A DNA stretch of 64,000 nucleotides from Tieghemostelium lacteum (GCA_001606155.1 LODT01000028.1:1800557-1864556); one strand, 5' to 3'. Shown: positions 10,943 through 21,915, counted from the stretch's first letter. Notes: generated from the sequence alone by a model not told the origin. Made by a program: numbers and translations.

Positions 10943-11621
10943 TATACATTGGTATTTGAGATATCTTTAAAAAAAATTTTTTGTTTTAAAAAAATGATGA
11001 TGATTCTGTAAACATTATTTTTTGTTGACACAAATACTATATCACTCAATCCAAACTTTTATTTTATGTATTGTGTATGATATGTTTTTAAATTTTTTAA
11101 CTCGAACAATATTTCAATAAGACTAATAACGGTAAAATAGTTTTTAACTTATTTTGGAATGAATTAATGCTTTGAAAATTGAAATGATAAATCAGGCAGA
11201 ACTAAATCAAAGTTGGTCGAGATATTAATATGATTACAATTTTTTTAAAAAACCCACAAATTCACCACTCCAATACACCCCTTTTTCAAACACATACCAC
11301 ATTAATAATTTGAAATTTTATTTCGATTTTAGTAGGGTATGATTACTCTACAATGTCACATTATTAACACACCCATCAAAAAGGGAGATCTTGTGCATGT
11401 AATTATCAAAAAATTAATAACAGCATAAATATTTCAATAATTATGTGTATCATTGTTACACAAATATTAATAAGAACAACAACAACAGAAAGAAGGAAAT
11501 ACAACATTTAATTTTTTTTATTGCTGTAATTCAACAACTATATTTGTAAGCTTACCGCTCTCTTTTTTGTTTAAATTTATCAATTAATAATTCAAATATA
11601 TTTTCAAAGGTAGAAGTACAA

Positions 11622-11652
<31 letters not shown>

Positions 11653-11782
11653 GTTATATTTATATATTAATTCTAAAAGTGTCACATATTAACACATAAA
11701 TTAAGGTATTATTAATACCAATATTATTCTTTATATTATCTAAATCACTTTTAATTTTAAAAGAATTTAATATAATTAAAAA
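10943..11782. other. AT-rich intergenic region with a TA microsatellite
   Basis: About 840 bases without a gene. A (TA)n run of 26 bases lies at 11627-11652. The only other visible structure is A/T-run promoter-like sequence. It separates the oligopeptidase and Rho GTPase genes, which are divergent. Confidence 0.6.
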
Positions 11783-12461
11783 TTGGCGAATATTCAATAC
11801 ATTAAAGTAGTTATAGTTGGGTATGTTATTTGAAAACATATATATTATAGTAAAAAAAATGAAATTCAATTATTAATTTTATAAAATGTTTCAAAGTGAT
11901 GGTGCAATTGGAAAAACATCATTACTGATTAGTTTTTCAAGTGGAGGATTTCCTAGAGATTACCAACCAACTGTATTTGATAATTTTAGTAGTTTATGTA
12001 CATTTAATGGAAAGACATTTACATTGGGATTATTTGATACAGCAGGTCAAGAGGATTTTGATAGATTACGTCCATTAGGATATACAAGTACCGATGTTTT
12101 TTTGATTTGTTATTCTGTTGTCAACCCACCATCTTATCAGAATGTTTTAGATAAATGGTATGTTGAATTGATGACACATACAGCAAAGATACCAATTGTT
12201 TTGGTTGGTACTCAAAATGATCTTCGAACAGACAAAGAAACTTTAGATCTTCTCACTCTTAAACAACAGTCTCCCATCACCTATGAACAAGGAATGATGA
12301 TGCGTAAAAAAATTCAAGCCAAAGCATTCACTGAATGTTCGGTGCTCTCTCAAAAAGGTGTTAAACAAGTCTTCGAATGTGCTATTAAAGCCTATCTTGA
12401 AAATCAATCGGATATTATAAAAGACAAGAAAAAACAACAAGAAAATTGTATAATTTTATAA
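11783..12461 (+). CDS. Rho/Rac-family small GTPase, first exon lacking an ATG
   Basis: Two exons, 11783-11820 and 11897-12461 (intron GTATGT...CAAAG, phase 2), encode about 200 residues. The splice restores KVVIVGDGAIGKTSLL, the P-loop. Switch II is LFDTAGQEDFDRLRPLGY, the guanine specificity loop is GTQND, and the Rho insert is present as a short form. The C-terminus is basic (KDKKKQQEN) and ends CIIL, a geranylgeranylation CaaX box. The expected initiator Met before ANIQYIK is TTG here, and an in-frame TAA lies two codons upstream. The ATG at 11886 lies inside the intron; starting there would drop the first beta strand. So this is a non-ATG start, a lost start or a base error. Otherwise the GTPase is intact. 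Confidence 0.82.
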
Positions 12462-12539
12462 GAATTAAATATTATAATAGTCAATCGGGTGTTAGTGTGG
12501 TGGTAATGCAAATACATTTGTAAATAAATTAACTTTTTT

Positions 12540-14711
12540 TTAATTTAATTGTTCTTCAATTGCAAATAGTTTAGCATTTAAATCATCCAATTCCTTTTGT
12601 AATTGTAATTCTTTTCTAATTAGATTATTCTTTCTATCTTCAAAATCTTTTTCACCAACTGATCTAACCCATTCTTTGGCATTAGTAAATAGATTGTCTA
12701 GACGTTGAATCACTTTTTCAAATTCAGATTGTGTTAATTGTTTCTTTTCCTCCAAATCCTTTTTCTCATCTTTTAATTCAGTCTTATGGAAATATTTCTT
12801 TACAGCTTGTCTCTGTTGGATAAATCTATGATCATTCAATAACATTTTTGAAGCATACTGAATTCTAGGTGATGAAAATGAAACAAATGTATCATACCCT
12901 GTTACTCTATTACCACTACTGCTACTAATCTTACTTGTCATTTGTACTGAATTATCTAATGATGGTGAACATGTTTGTTGAAGTTTTTGAGATTGTTGTT
13001 GCTGTTGTTTAAGTGCCATGGAAATCTCAGGTAGATTATGTTGATATACAGTACCCATCCAAAAATAGATAATATTTAAACTAAAATATTCATCTAATTC
13101 CTCTGGTTGTTCATCAAATATCTCTTGAATGATATCATTTACAATAATAGTTTGTCTCTCCGTTATAATTTCCAACATTTTCCAATATCTTTGATATTTC
13201 TCCAAAATGGCCTTTTTTTCTTTATCATCAATATCTGATAAATTAGACTTTTGATACATTGAATCTGCTACTGATCCAATTTTATGTATAGTCTCTGATA
13301 GAAATAGATCAACTACATATTTATAGTTTTCACCTCTAACTATTAAACCAGATATCAAATCAATATCTCTCATTTGACCACCAAATATTTCAATCATATT
13401 TTCAATTTCACCTTGTTCCAATAGATTCTTTGTTGATATCAATTGATTACTATTATTATTTAATGTACCAGCTGTAATAGTACCATTATTTTCAACACTA
13501 CCATTAGGTCTATAAACTGTATTTAAATAGTTTCTAACTTGATTTGTCTCTGGGAAATGAATATTATATATAAATCTTCTTCTTTTAAATGATAAATCTT
13601 CAAAATTTAAATTAGTATACTAATTATATAAAATGAAAAGTAGAATAAACATACTTGAATCTAAATGAAAATGAACAAACTGTGAAGTTGTTAAAAATAG
13701 AATATTTGCCAATTTGTTATCAGTGATTGATATACACCAATCTAAAAATCTGGTGAAATTATCTGATGTTGGCATAGTTTCTAAATTTGAAATGGTTATT
13801 AATGGTACAATTTTATATTTATCTCTAATCTCTAATAATGCTTGAAATACTGTATCTAACCCCTGTACAATTTCCTCTACATTAATTTCTAAAAAATAAT
13901 AGAGTTAGTGTACACTCTAAAGGTTGAAAACTTCATTGTACATACTTTGTTTTTTATCACCTTTCATTACAAGTGATGATATTGGGTCACTTGAAGGTAA
14001 TAAGTACCCCATTTTCTTTAGAAATGATAGTAAAAGTTCATCACCTGTCATTACAGCATTTTGTCTCATGTCAACTAGAATTGACATTTCTCTAGATGAT
14101 ATTACTCTTCTGACTATATGTGATTTACCACTACCTTCTGGACCTACAATTACCAATGGTCCTAACGGTGGCATAGATAAGAATTTATTAAGATAGGATT
14201 CCTCTTTTTTTCTATTAAAAGGTATAGATACATCATACGGATTCTCACTAGAACTACCATAACCACCAACCAATGCACTTGGTAGATTATATAAAAATGG
14301 TGATAATACAGTACGTTCTTTAGCAGTCATTGATAACATATCAATTTCATCTGGACCTTTCTGAAACTTTTTAATAATCCTCTTTTTCTGTCTGGGTTGC
14401 CATCTTCTTGCAAAGAACATTACACCTATGATTGTAAATCCCATTATAAATCTCATACCCCATGATCCAAAATATCTTTGTTGATATTTTATATTACTAC
14501 TATTGATTTGCTGTGTAAGTATGGTTTTAGATGTTGGTGCATTCAAGGCATTACTATTACTCCTGTGCTCCTGTAATATAGTATTTTGATTGCTTCTGTA
14601 GGTATTAAAAGTACTATAAGATCTAATAGTATTTACTGTATTTTTATTGATATCTATAAACCTATGAAATATTGAATTGTTTTTAATTATATTTTTTGTA
14701 ACTGTTTGCAT
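12540..14711 (-). CDS. Predicted mitochondrial membrane P-loop ATPase with coiled-coil tail
   Basis: Three exons by hand: 14711-13946, 13888-13655 and 13597-12540 (phases 1 and 1), about 685 residues. The N-terminus is rich in basic and hydroxylated residues with no early acidic ones, as in mitochondrial presequences. A membrane span follows (MRFIMGFTIIGVMFFARRW, about 87-105). Walker A is GPEGSGKS at about residue 195, and a hydrophobic strand IVPLITISNLE in exon 2 could be Walker B, though the usual acidic residue is less clear. The last ~70 residues (LEEKKQLTQSEFEKVIQRL onward) are coiled coil. This layout resembles archaeal-type or AAA-like ATPases of the inner membrane. The exact family is not recognised. 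The third exon's acceptor (TTGAAG) was chosen by phase. Confidence 0.7.
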
Positions 14712-14803
14712 TGTGATTAAATTTGAAAAGTGATTGCAATTTTTAAAATATTTATTTTATTCTATTTTTACACAAAAAAAGCACAGAAATTAAAATCAAC
14801 AAA

Positions 14804-15290
14804 TCAGATTGTGGTGTGTAAGAGCTCCTTGGTGATTTGAGTTCTAATTTTGTCTCTACATGATCTAAATACTTTAATATCCTCAATTCCATTTTCTACT
14901 AAGGTTCTGACAGAAGAAAATAATCTTCCTGTTTCTCCATCTTTTGAAATTAGATCCAAATACCCATCACAGATTTTCTCCCCTACTGATATATTGTCCT
15001 CTATATCAGACCCATTCGTTATTGTATCGTTAAAACCTTTATCATCAAATGTTTTTAAACCTAAGTCTATATAATAAATTAACAGCTTTTTTAGAGGTGA
15101 GATCAGATTTTTTACATATCACCAGAACCAACATGCACTGTCGGAATTCTACTAGTTCCAGTCTTTTTGGAGCTACAAATAACGCACATTTTACCAGCTA
15201 GTTTATTGGATAAAGTAACAGGGTCCTCTTGAATTGCACTTCTTAATTCATCAGTATTTGTGTTGTTTAAATCAAAATTCTTTTGGTTTA
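14804..15290 (-). pseudogene. Fragment of an unrecognised gene with a CxxC motif
   Basis: Translation on the minus strand gives two coding-looking stretches in different frames. One (about 15290-15115) contains MCVICSSKKTGTSRIP, a Cys-x2-Cys motif in a polar context. The other (about 15073-14804) contains SVGEKICDGYLDLISKDGE and ends KELLHTTI before TGA. Between them a short piece (CKKSDLTSKKAVNLLY) reads in a third frame. There is no in-frame ATG at the left boundary and an in-frame stop precedes it, so this looks like a 5'-truncated, frame-shifted gene fragment. It lies 38 bp beyond the 3' end of the LRR-like relic, inside the transposon island. I do not recognise the family. Confidence 0.45.
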
Positions 15291-15417
15291 TAATTTAGAG
15301 GTTAAGAAAAGTTGATAATAACTTTATTTATTTATAAAAAATGTATTCTTTAGTTTTGTGTTTGTCAATTCTAACACCTTGAGAAATTAGATATCGAATT
15401 GAATGATCACTGAGAAA
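15285..15417 (-). repeat. Inverted repeat, left arm (3' end of LRR-like gene)
   Basis: The reverse complement of this segment matches 16270-16408. The last ~90 coding bases and the start of the 3' flank are nearly identical; similarity fades in the A/T-rich flank. The arms enclose about 850 bp of the LRR-like frame. Confidence 0.8.
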
Positions 15418-16272
15418 ATCAGGATCTTCAGAAATTTTGATAATTTTGATTTTACTGAGATATTGTTGAATAATTTCTTGTGAAACTGCTTGACTGTCAT
15501 CATGAAATTTTGGTGCCATTCCGACATCCTTTTCACGATAGTCTAAGCCATAATACTTTTCAAATTTGATAACTTCAAGAGTTTCAATGTTTGAGAGGTA
15601 TTGAAATGAATTGTGAGGGAATTTATAATTAGAGATTGTCAAATGTTTGACATGTTGAAGTTGTTTGTATCCTTCACTTGTGATCAATGGACAGTTGATA
15701 ATTGATACTGCTTTGGCATTCCAAAGATATTTCATTGCATTGTCATCAATTTTCGAACAAGTTCTCAATTCAATTCTTTCAATTCCATCAAGAAATGATA
15801 TTCCTTTCGAGGTGATATTGTGGTTTATGAATATCTTAATTGATCTTGTTCCAATGAGATATTGAAGAGTTTCATCATCAATATTTGAGTCAAAAATTGT
15901 GAGGTGTTCGAGCGGTCCAATATTTGGATTTCTGTTTGAGAAAATATTGGTGATGAATTTTGATGTTAACAGGTCCCGTCTATTTGGGCTTACATCAAAT
16001 ACTTGAAGATTAGAAAAATCTGAAAAGTAATTTTCCTCTACTAAAAATTTTTTGATATAAAGATGAGTGATCAATCGATTTCCTGCTGGTGGAAGATACT
16101 CAATTTTGTTGATTGCCTGCACAATTACGCTGAAGTATTGTAAATTGGATAATAAATCATATGATTGACACTCTCGAAATCTATCCAAACTTAATGATTT
16201 AAGTTTTCCACTTCTACATAATCTTTCAGTATTTACAGCTTGTATACCAAAGCATCTTCTAATTTTAAGTTC
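15328..16272 (-). pseudogene. LRR-like repeat protein gene, 5' end lost by inverted duplication
   Basis: An open frame of about 314 codons without an ATG; the first ATG-like start used by translation tools near 16188 is actually TTG. It reads as degenerate leucine-rich repeats of about 22-24 residues, for example LTISNYKFPHNSFQYLSNIE and CSKIDDNAMKYL, similar to F-box/LRR-type solenoids. Upstream the frame meets TGA at 16273-16275, exactly where the sequence becomes an inverted copy of this gene's own 3' end (16270-16408). So the 5' part has been replaced. The remaining frame is unbroken, which suggests a recent event. Function unknown; dictyostelid genomes carry many lineage-specific LRR families. 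Confidence 0.55.
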
Positions 16273-16408
16273 TCAGTGATCATTCAATTCGATATCTAAT
16301 TTCTCAAGGTGTTAGAATTGACAATCACAAAACTAAAGAATACATTTTTTATAAATAAATAAAGTTACTTTCAACATTATCAACCTTTCTCATGTAACCT
16401 CTAATTCA
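16270..16408 (+). repeat. Inverted repeat, right arm (inverted copy of the LRR-like 3' end)
   Basis: This segment repeats, on the plus strand, the coding end and stop region found on the minus strand at 15285-15417, including the codons for GVRIDxHKTKEYIFYK. It differs by few substitutions in the coding part. It truncates the 5' side of the LRR-like gene. Confidence 0.8.
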
Positions 16409-16654
16409 CAAAGTCTTTATCTTTTTATCTTTCATTATTAATGATAGATAAACCTTTCTTGATTTCATCTTCACTTCTTTTGGTCTTTAGTATATAATAT
16501 AGTATCTAACTCTTTTTAAGTTACAAGATAATTTTTTGATAATATGGATTATTATTATATTTCACTGATATTAATTAAAGTGAAGAAAACTATAAGGTTT
16601 TAAGGAAAAAAGGGTTTACCTTTCATATTGAAAATATTTTTTAATGTTATAAAT
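16409..16654. other. Short AT-rich spacer
   Basis: No gene seen. The last eight bases (TTATAAAT, 16647-16654) are the left target-site duplication of the hAT element. Confidence 0.6.
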
Positions 16655-17456
16655 TAGTGTTTAAAATTGGTATTTTGGTACGGTATTAGGGGTTAAGGTA
16701 AGTTACCATACCATACCATTAATTACTGGTAAGTTTACTGATTTATTGGTAAGTAACCGCGGTATACCTATTCGGTATACCGGCTAAGGTTTACCTATTC
16801 GGTAAACCTTTTGGCATCCAGAAGAAAAACCTTTCTACACCGATTATTCTAGCCTAAGCTAGTGGAAAAGATGATCCTCATCTAAGGACAACTTTGGAGT
16901 GGTGTATACCCACGGACCATCCAATTGAACAATCTGAACCTGTAAACACTGTTATCTTTTTCGCTATTTTAGTTGATTGATGGAGATTAGCCTGCTCATT
17001 GATTTTTTGAATTGATGTATTCTACATGGAGCGAAGGGATTTATCTAAAAAAAAAATATCAAATTTAATTCAAAATAATTAATTTATCCATTACGAAACA
17101 TAAATAATTCGTCATATTCATAATATAATTACTAAATTGCAAAGAGTATTTAAAATTTTGTTAGTTTTTTATAATGCACGATAATACCAAAGTGTACCAA
17201 TACCATACCAGTTTACCGGTGGATTATCATATAAATTTCTTTAGAAATAAAGTATTAATTTAAAGCAAATAAAGAAGGGATATTTTATTTCAAAAACATG
17301 ATATCTCTCCCAATAGGGGGTTTATATGTCTTAATTATAGTCGTGTAGTTCTTTTATCCACTTTAATACCAGTGGTAATCCAAAAAAATTTACCAACGGT
17401 AATGGTATAATAATTTACCAATGGTAATTGGTATACCGTACCAATTTTAAACACTA
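16655..17456. mobile_element. Non-autonomous hAT-type DNA transposon with 8-bp target duplication
   Basis: The element is 802 bp. Its ends are perfect inverted repeats of at least 18 bases, starting TAGTGTTTAAAATTGGTA and ending with the reverse complement. It is flanked on both sides by TTATAAAT (16647-16654 and 17457-17464), a perfect 8-bp direct repeat. Eight-base duplications and short ends with the pattern TAGnGTT are hallmarks of hAT transposons. The subterminal zones are packed with GGTAA/TTACC and GGTATACC motifs in both orientations, probable transposase-binding sites. No transposase-like frame is present, so it must be mobilised in trans. The exact duplication argues for fairly recent insertion. 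Confidence 0.88.
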
Positions 17457-17464
17457 TTATAAAT

Positions 17465-17832
17465 GTATAGCTATCGTATTTATATTTTTTACTATTTCTT
17501 TATTTGTTATTATCCATTTGATTTGTTTTATATTAATAATAATAGTTGTAGAAACAAAAAAATTGTTATTTATAATTTCAATTTAAAATATCATCTTATT
17601 AGATTCCTACTTTAAAATAAAAATAGATGCAAAGAAATCAATAATGGAATATCATTGTTCAAATTAATTTTAATTTAAAAAAAAAAGTTAATTTATAAAT
17701 CTGATCTTTCAATCCTAGATCCAGATAACTATAATAGCGAATTATTAGGTACCTATCAGGTAGGTTAATTACCTATTAGAAGAAATCCTAGCCTGATACA
17801 AGCCAATGGAATAAAATTGTGGAAACACTCAA
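17465..17832. other. Spacer between mobile elements
   Basis: No gene seen. It contains a partly palindromic stretch of GGTA/TACC words near 17750-17780 (GGTACCTATCAGGTAGG), similar in style to hAT subterminal motifs, but without a recognisable end. Confidence 0.45.
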
Positions 17833-18270
17833 AAAACCACAAATGAATACACTCACCAATTCAAAAGCACAATCAAATATCTCCAAATCAAAGATATTGA
17901 CTGGAATCCTTCTTCAATACTCAACGTCTCTTAATCTATTTCCACCCACATCTTTTTTGAATGCCTAACAACCACCACTGAATACACTCATCAATTCAAA
18001 AACACATTCAAATACTTCCAACTCAAAGATATTGAATGGACTCCTTCTTCAATTCTCAATATCTACAATAGTAAATATCACATAATTCTATTCAACATAA
18101 TCGCCATCTCCTTCAAATCAATCTGGAACAAATGGACATCATACTCATACACGGACACATCCAATTTAATCAAAATACCTACCCTTAACCAAATCCTAAA
18201 TATAATCCAGCTAGAAAAAGAACTCCTTAAAGACAAAATCCTGCAACTCCAAATAATTAGAGATCTAGAC
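17833..18270 (+). mobile_element. Rearranged fragment of the LINE found at 1-1139
   Basis: Two pieces of the same LINE coding region are joined. The first (about 17833-17929) matches about 710-805 of the window's first LINE with many differences. The second (about 17929-18270) matches about 672-1015 and is nearly identical, differing at only a few percent of positions by eye. The region 721-805 is therefore represented twice in tandem. Substitutions have introduced stops and it ends abruptly at AGATCTAGAC, with no 3' UTR or poly-A tail. It looks like recombination between two related copies, one old and one young. Confidence 0.85.
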
Positions 18271-18349
18271 CTATATTGCTTATCATAGAAATGTTTGTTA
18301 ATTCACTTTTTTTGAAGTCTTTGCATTGATTTTGTTTATAACTTCAATT

Positions 18350-18733
18350 TAGTGTTTAAAATTGGTACGGTATACCAATTACCATTGGTAAATTATTTTA
18401 CCATTACCGTTGGTAAATTTTTTTGGATTATATAATCTTGCTAAATCTTGGTTTCAATTCCAATTTACATTGCCATCAACAGTTGCTAAAGTTGGATTTG
18501 CTGACTTTATTCCTTTCTTCAGACTAATTCAAGTTACCAATAATAATAATTTGTTTTTAATGAATATGGATAACTTCCATTTATTCTCAAAAATGGTAAC
18601 TAAAATAAATAAACAACTTTCAGAAACTATGAATTCTTATAATAGTATTGTTAATGTGGCAAATCCTAATGGTTCATCTACTCAGACATATATTCCATGT
18701 CATTCATGTAATAGTTCATCTATTTAAACACTA
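18350..18733. mobile_element. hAT end joined to foreign sequence (possible second non-autonomous element)
   Basis: Bases 18350-18428 match the reverse complement of the right end of the 16655-17456 hAT element almost base for base, starting TAGTGTTTAAAATTGGTA. Similarity then stops. An 11-base match to the inverted end, TTTAAACACTA, lies at 18723-18733. Between them a plus-strand frame (18410-18727, 105 codons) reads into unrelated sequence with PCHSC near its end. No 8-bp duplication flanks the pair. It may be a hAT derivative carrying captured DNA, or a broken end next to a chance match. The internal frame is unrecognised. Confidence 0.5.
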
Positions 18734-18811
18734 TTTTGAAAATGCCTAGGGCGTTGGATTTGTCATAAATTTCAAAATGTAAAAACTTTATTTTTTTTGA
18801 TTTAAATTTTT

Positions 18812-19138
18812 TTAATTTACAATTATCATATCTTTTTCTAAACGATAATTAATATATCCTCTAGTCAATTGAGAAATGTCGTTATGTTTGTATAGCATCA
18901 ATGTCAAATTCATATTTACTCCATTTAAATTTATTTCATTACCATCTTGATCAGTTAAATAAATAGTGAGTGTAGTTTTGGTACCTGACACCAATTGTTT
19001 ACTATAACTTTCTATATCATAATTCTCCCAATGAATATTTGAAAAATCTGGACTACCTGCACTTGTATATATCTCTTGTAATACATCATCAACCTCATTT
19101 GTACAAATAACTGAGTGAATATAAATTACACTATCCAA
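18812..19138 (-). pseudogene. Fossil piece, structural-protein-like (Polinton-type)
   Basis: A minus-strand piece of the element. Its beta-rich composition (TLTIYLTDQDGNEINL, NLTLMLYK) fits the capsid-associated protein family of Polintons and related viruses. Named by composition and position near the better preserved piece at 20660-20989. Confidence 0.45.
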
Positions 19139-19727
19139 TTTAAATTAATTACATTGGTTGATTCTAGAATGTAATTATTAAATTGATTTGATGTATTCTG
19201 ATTGAAACCTAATTGTCTAAATAAATTATTTGTAAATATAAATATAGGTTGTATATTCACTGTAAAACCATTCTTAGTTGATCATTCCATAATATTAATG
19301 AAGCACAGATGGTGTGCTCATATACAAAATAATGGTAGTGTTTTTGATTGTGGAAGTAAATACCCCCTCTCTCATACAACTTTTTTTTTTTTTTATTTTC
19401 CCCCATGAATTTTTTAATTTCAAACTTAGAGATATTAATACCACTTTCTGAATTATTTTCAAAGTCAACAACATAGCAGTGTAACAGGACTCTATGGTGG
19501 AAGTGATGATTTAACACCTCAACAACATCAACAACAGTTTATGAATAATATCATACAAAATTCTAATTGTAATCAACCCAATAACAACAACAACAATGAC
19601 TATTGTATCCCCTTTTAGCTATAGTATTTTCCTAAAATAAATATCTAGCGTTGTTTTCAAAACCAAACGACAAATTTTAATCAAAAACACAAAGTTTTTT
19701 TTGACATTATTTTAATTTAATTTATTT

Positions 19728-20090
19728 TTATTTATTCAACAATCTATTTAAATGATAATTTTTTTTAATTATGTCATAACCAGCGTGGATCACAAACTCA
19801 TGTATATAGGATGTTATATTCACCTTTGGATAATTTAGATTTTGAAAAGTATCAGAGAAATTGGATGTCAGGTATCTCCATTGGAATTCATTACATGGGA
19901 TTTCACTAGTCAACAGAGAGATCAAACAGAAGAGTTTATCCCATACAGATTTAATGGTGAGCAACTCATCAACAGAGAAAAGTAAAGGTTCGGTTTCCAA
20001 CAAAACAAACAGCTCTTCCCTTCTATTTAAGATTTTGCTTGACTCATTGTAGTTGACCATACTTTTAGAGAACCTTTTACCCAGGGACAT
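19728..20090 (-). other. Unrecognised frame inside the fossil element region
   Basis: A 120-codon frame, beginning MSLGKRFSKSMVNYNES, predicted largely helical and rich in Leu, Ser and Glu. It resembles no protein I know and may be a host gene fragment inserted into the element or an element gene of unknown type. No partner or splice signals could be matched to it. Confidence 0.3.
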
Positions 20091-20659
20091 TTGTTCTCCA
20101 TTCCAACCTCGTGTAGCTTCTAATAGGTTTAAGATGGAAGAGATTGGAGAGAAAAAAGTAACTAAATGATTATAGAAAACAGAAGTATGCTATAGATTAC
20201 TGAAGAATATATGAAGCTGCATACTATTCAAATATACAGGTATTTGTGGAAATGTTGGTTCAAACTTAAGTTGCACATTGGAGAAAAAAAAAAAACTAAA
20301 AAAAATTAACAACCTAGGTTTTTAAGTGACTAAGTAAGAGTGTTTCACTACAGGTAAGAAATGCTCTTAGTTGATCACTTTTAATATGAGAATTTGAAAC
20401 GACACTACATAGTAAATAAATTATTTTGTTAATGAGACAGTCTTTTAATTAAAATAGGGTGCACCCTATTTTATTTATTTATTTTTTTTAATTCTATTTT
20501 TGGAGATTTAAAAGTAATTAATTCACGTGAGCCATCTCCCACTAATAATAATGATCAACTAAGAGGTAATTTGCTGTGTTATCAACATTCGAACTTTTGA
20601 ATGAATATTTACCTGTATTTGGTTGTTTACTGTTCGGCCAATTGATAGAATAGATAATG

Positions 20660-20989
20660 TTATTTGGTGATGATTGATATAAGTAAAGTTTGTAGTGTAT
20701 CTTGTAATGATTTTCTATTATAATTTCCAATTGGAATTGTAATGGTTGCACTCTGAATACCTTCTGTTAAAGTGAATGTATTTAAATTTCTCCTAACTGT
20801 ATAAAATGATTTTGGAATTGTTGCCTGTAATAATGCTACTCGATCAAAATTATCTTGAGGATAAAATACTATATAGGAAGTGAAACGAGAATTTGTACCA
20901 TTGGTTCTATTATGTGAATTGATGTAATATATCTTTTTGTGTGTGATTAAAGACATTTTTATATAATATAATAAAATATAATAATACAA
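20660..20989 (-). pseudogene. Fossil piece, minor-capsid/penton-like protein (Polinton-type)
   Basis: The N-terminal part reads INSHNRTNGTNSRF, then FDRVALLQATIPKSFY and NTFTLTEG. This run of motifs (a short strand with an N-R-T signature, then A-x-I-P-K-S-x-Y) is typical of the penton or minor capsid family in Polintons, virophages and some large DNA viruses. Transcribed away from the protease-side genes. Confidence 0.6.
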
Positions 20990-21468
20990 ATGTCAGACGG
21001 AAGATCTAAAACATCTGCACAAAATTTAATTAAAGCTAGAGAAGCTAAGAAAAGTCAATATATTATTTATGAATTCAAGATCTGAAATTTTAAAAAGAAA
21101 TTTGTTGACAAAATTTTAAAGTATACATCTGATATATTTTGATGATTAAATAATAACCATTCTAATTTTATATAAATTAATATTTTATTTCATCTAGATT
21201 TAAATTTAAATTTTCTAGATTCAACTTACCAATTTCATCATTTTGAGCCCACAAAAACTATTATATCTTTATATAATATTGATAATTATTATATAAAGAT
21301 GATGGGTTATTGATAAAAAAAATATTCGAAAGAGAATGAAAAAGATCTGAAATAGATGGACAACATAAAATTGATAAATTACTAACTAAAAAAAGATTAG
21401 CTAACACAACAGAGGAGAAAAGATATTTAGAGGAGGGAATTAAATTAGAAGAAGAGAGAAATAAAAAG

Positions 21469-21915
21469 ATGAATGAATTATTGAGTAAAACGATAACAGC
21501 TAGTTCTAAAAAAAAGAAACTAGGAAAATATGACAGAGGAGTAGATAGTGCTTCTTATCCACCAATCCATTTTAAAAAAGAGAAACCATCAGTATTGGAT
21601 AATGATTCAGAGTCAATGATCGATCAACAACTAAAAAATGCAGGTATTCATTATAATTTCCCTTCTGATAATAATAATAATAATAATGAAACAACAACTA
21701 CCACAACCAACAGTCAAAATATTCCGCAAAATCCAACCAAAAAATTAGTAAATCCACCCAGTGGATTTACCGATGGAGGATTAAATCATGAAATACTAAT
21801 GATGGGAAATAAAATAGTGAGAATTAGTACTGATCTACAAAGAGAGAAAAATAAAGAAAAAAGAAAACAACTTGAAGAGAAGAGACAAGATTTGATTGAT
21901 AGAAAAAAAGATTAA
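21469..21915 (+). pseudogene. Fossil piece, Lys/Glu-rich frame upstream of the protease
   Basis: Highly charged frame with Asn and Thr runs, probably coiled coil at its end (LQREKNKEKRKQLEEKRQD). It lies directly before the protease on the same strand. No family is recognised; assigned to the element by position. Confidence 0.4.

Noticed and set aside
11660-11869. 69-codon minus-strand frame upstream of the Rho GTPase
   Set aside because: Very AT-rich sequence spanning the GTPase first exon; amino-acid content is Ile/Asn noise.
14850-15074. 74-codon plus-strand frame in the gene-fragment region
   Set aside because: The opposite strand has the coding-like composition; this is its antisense.
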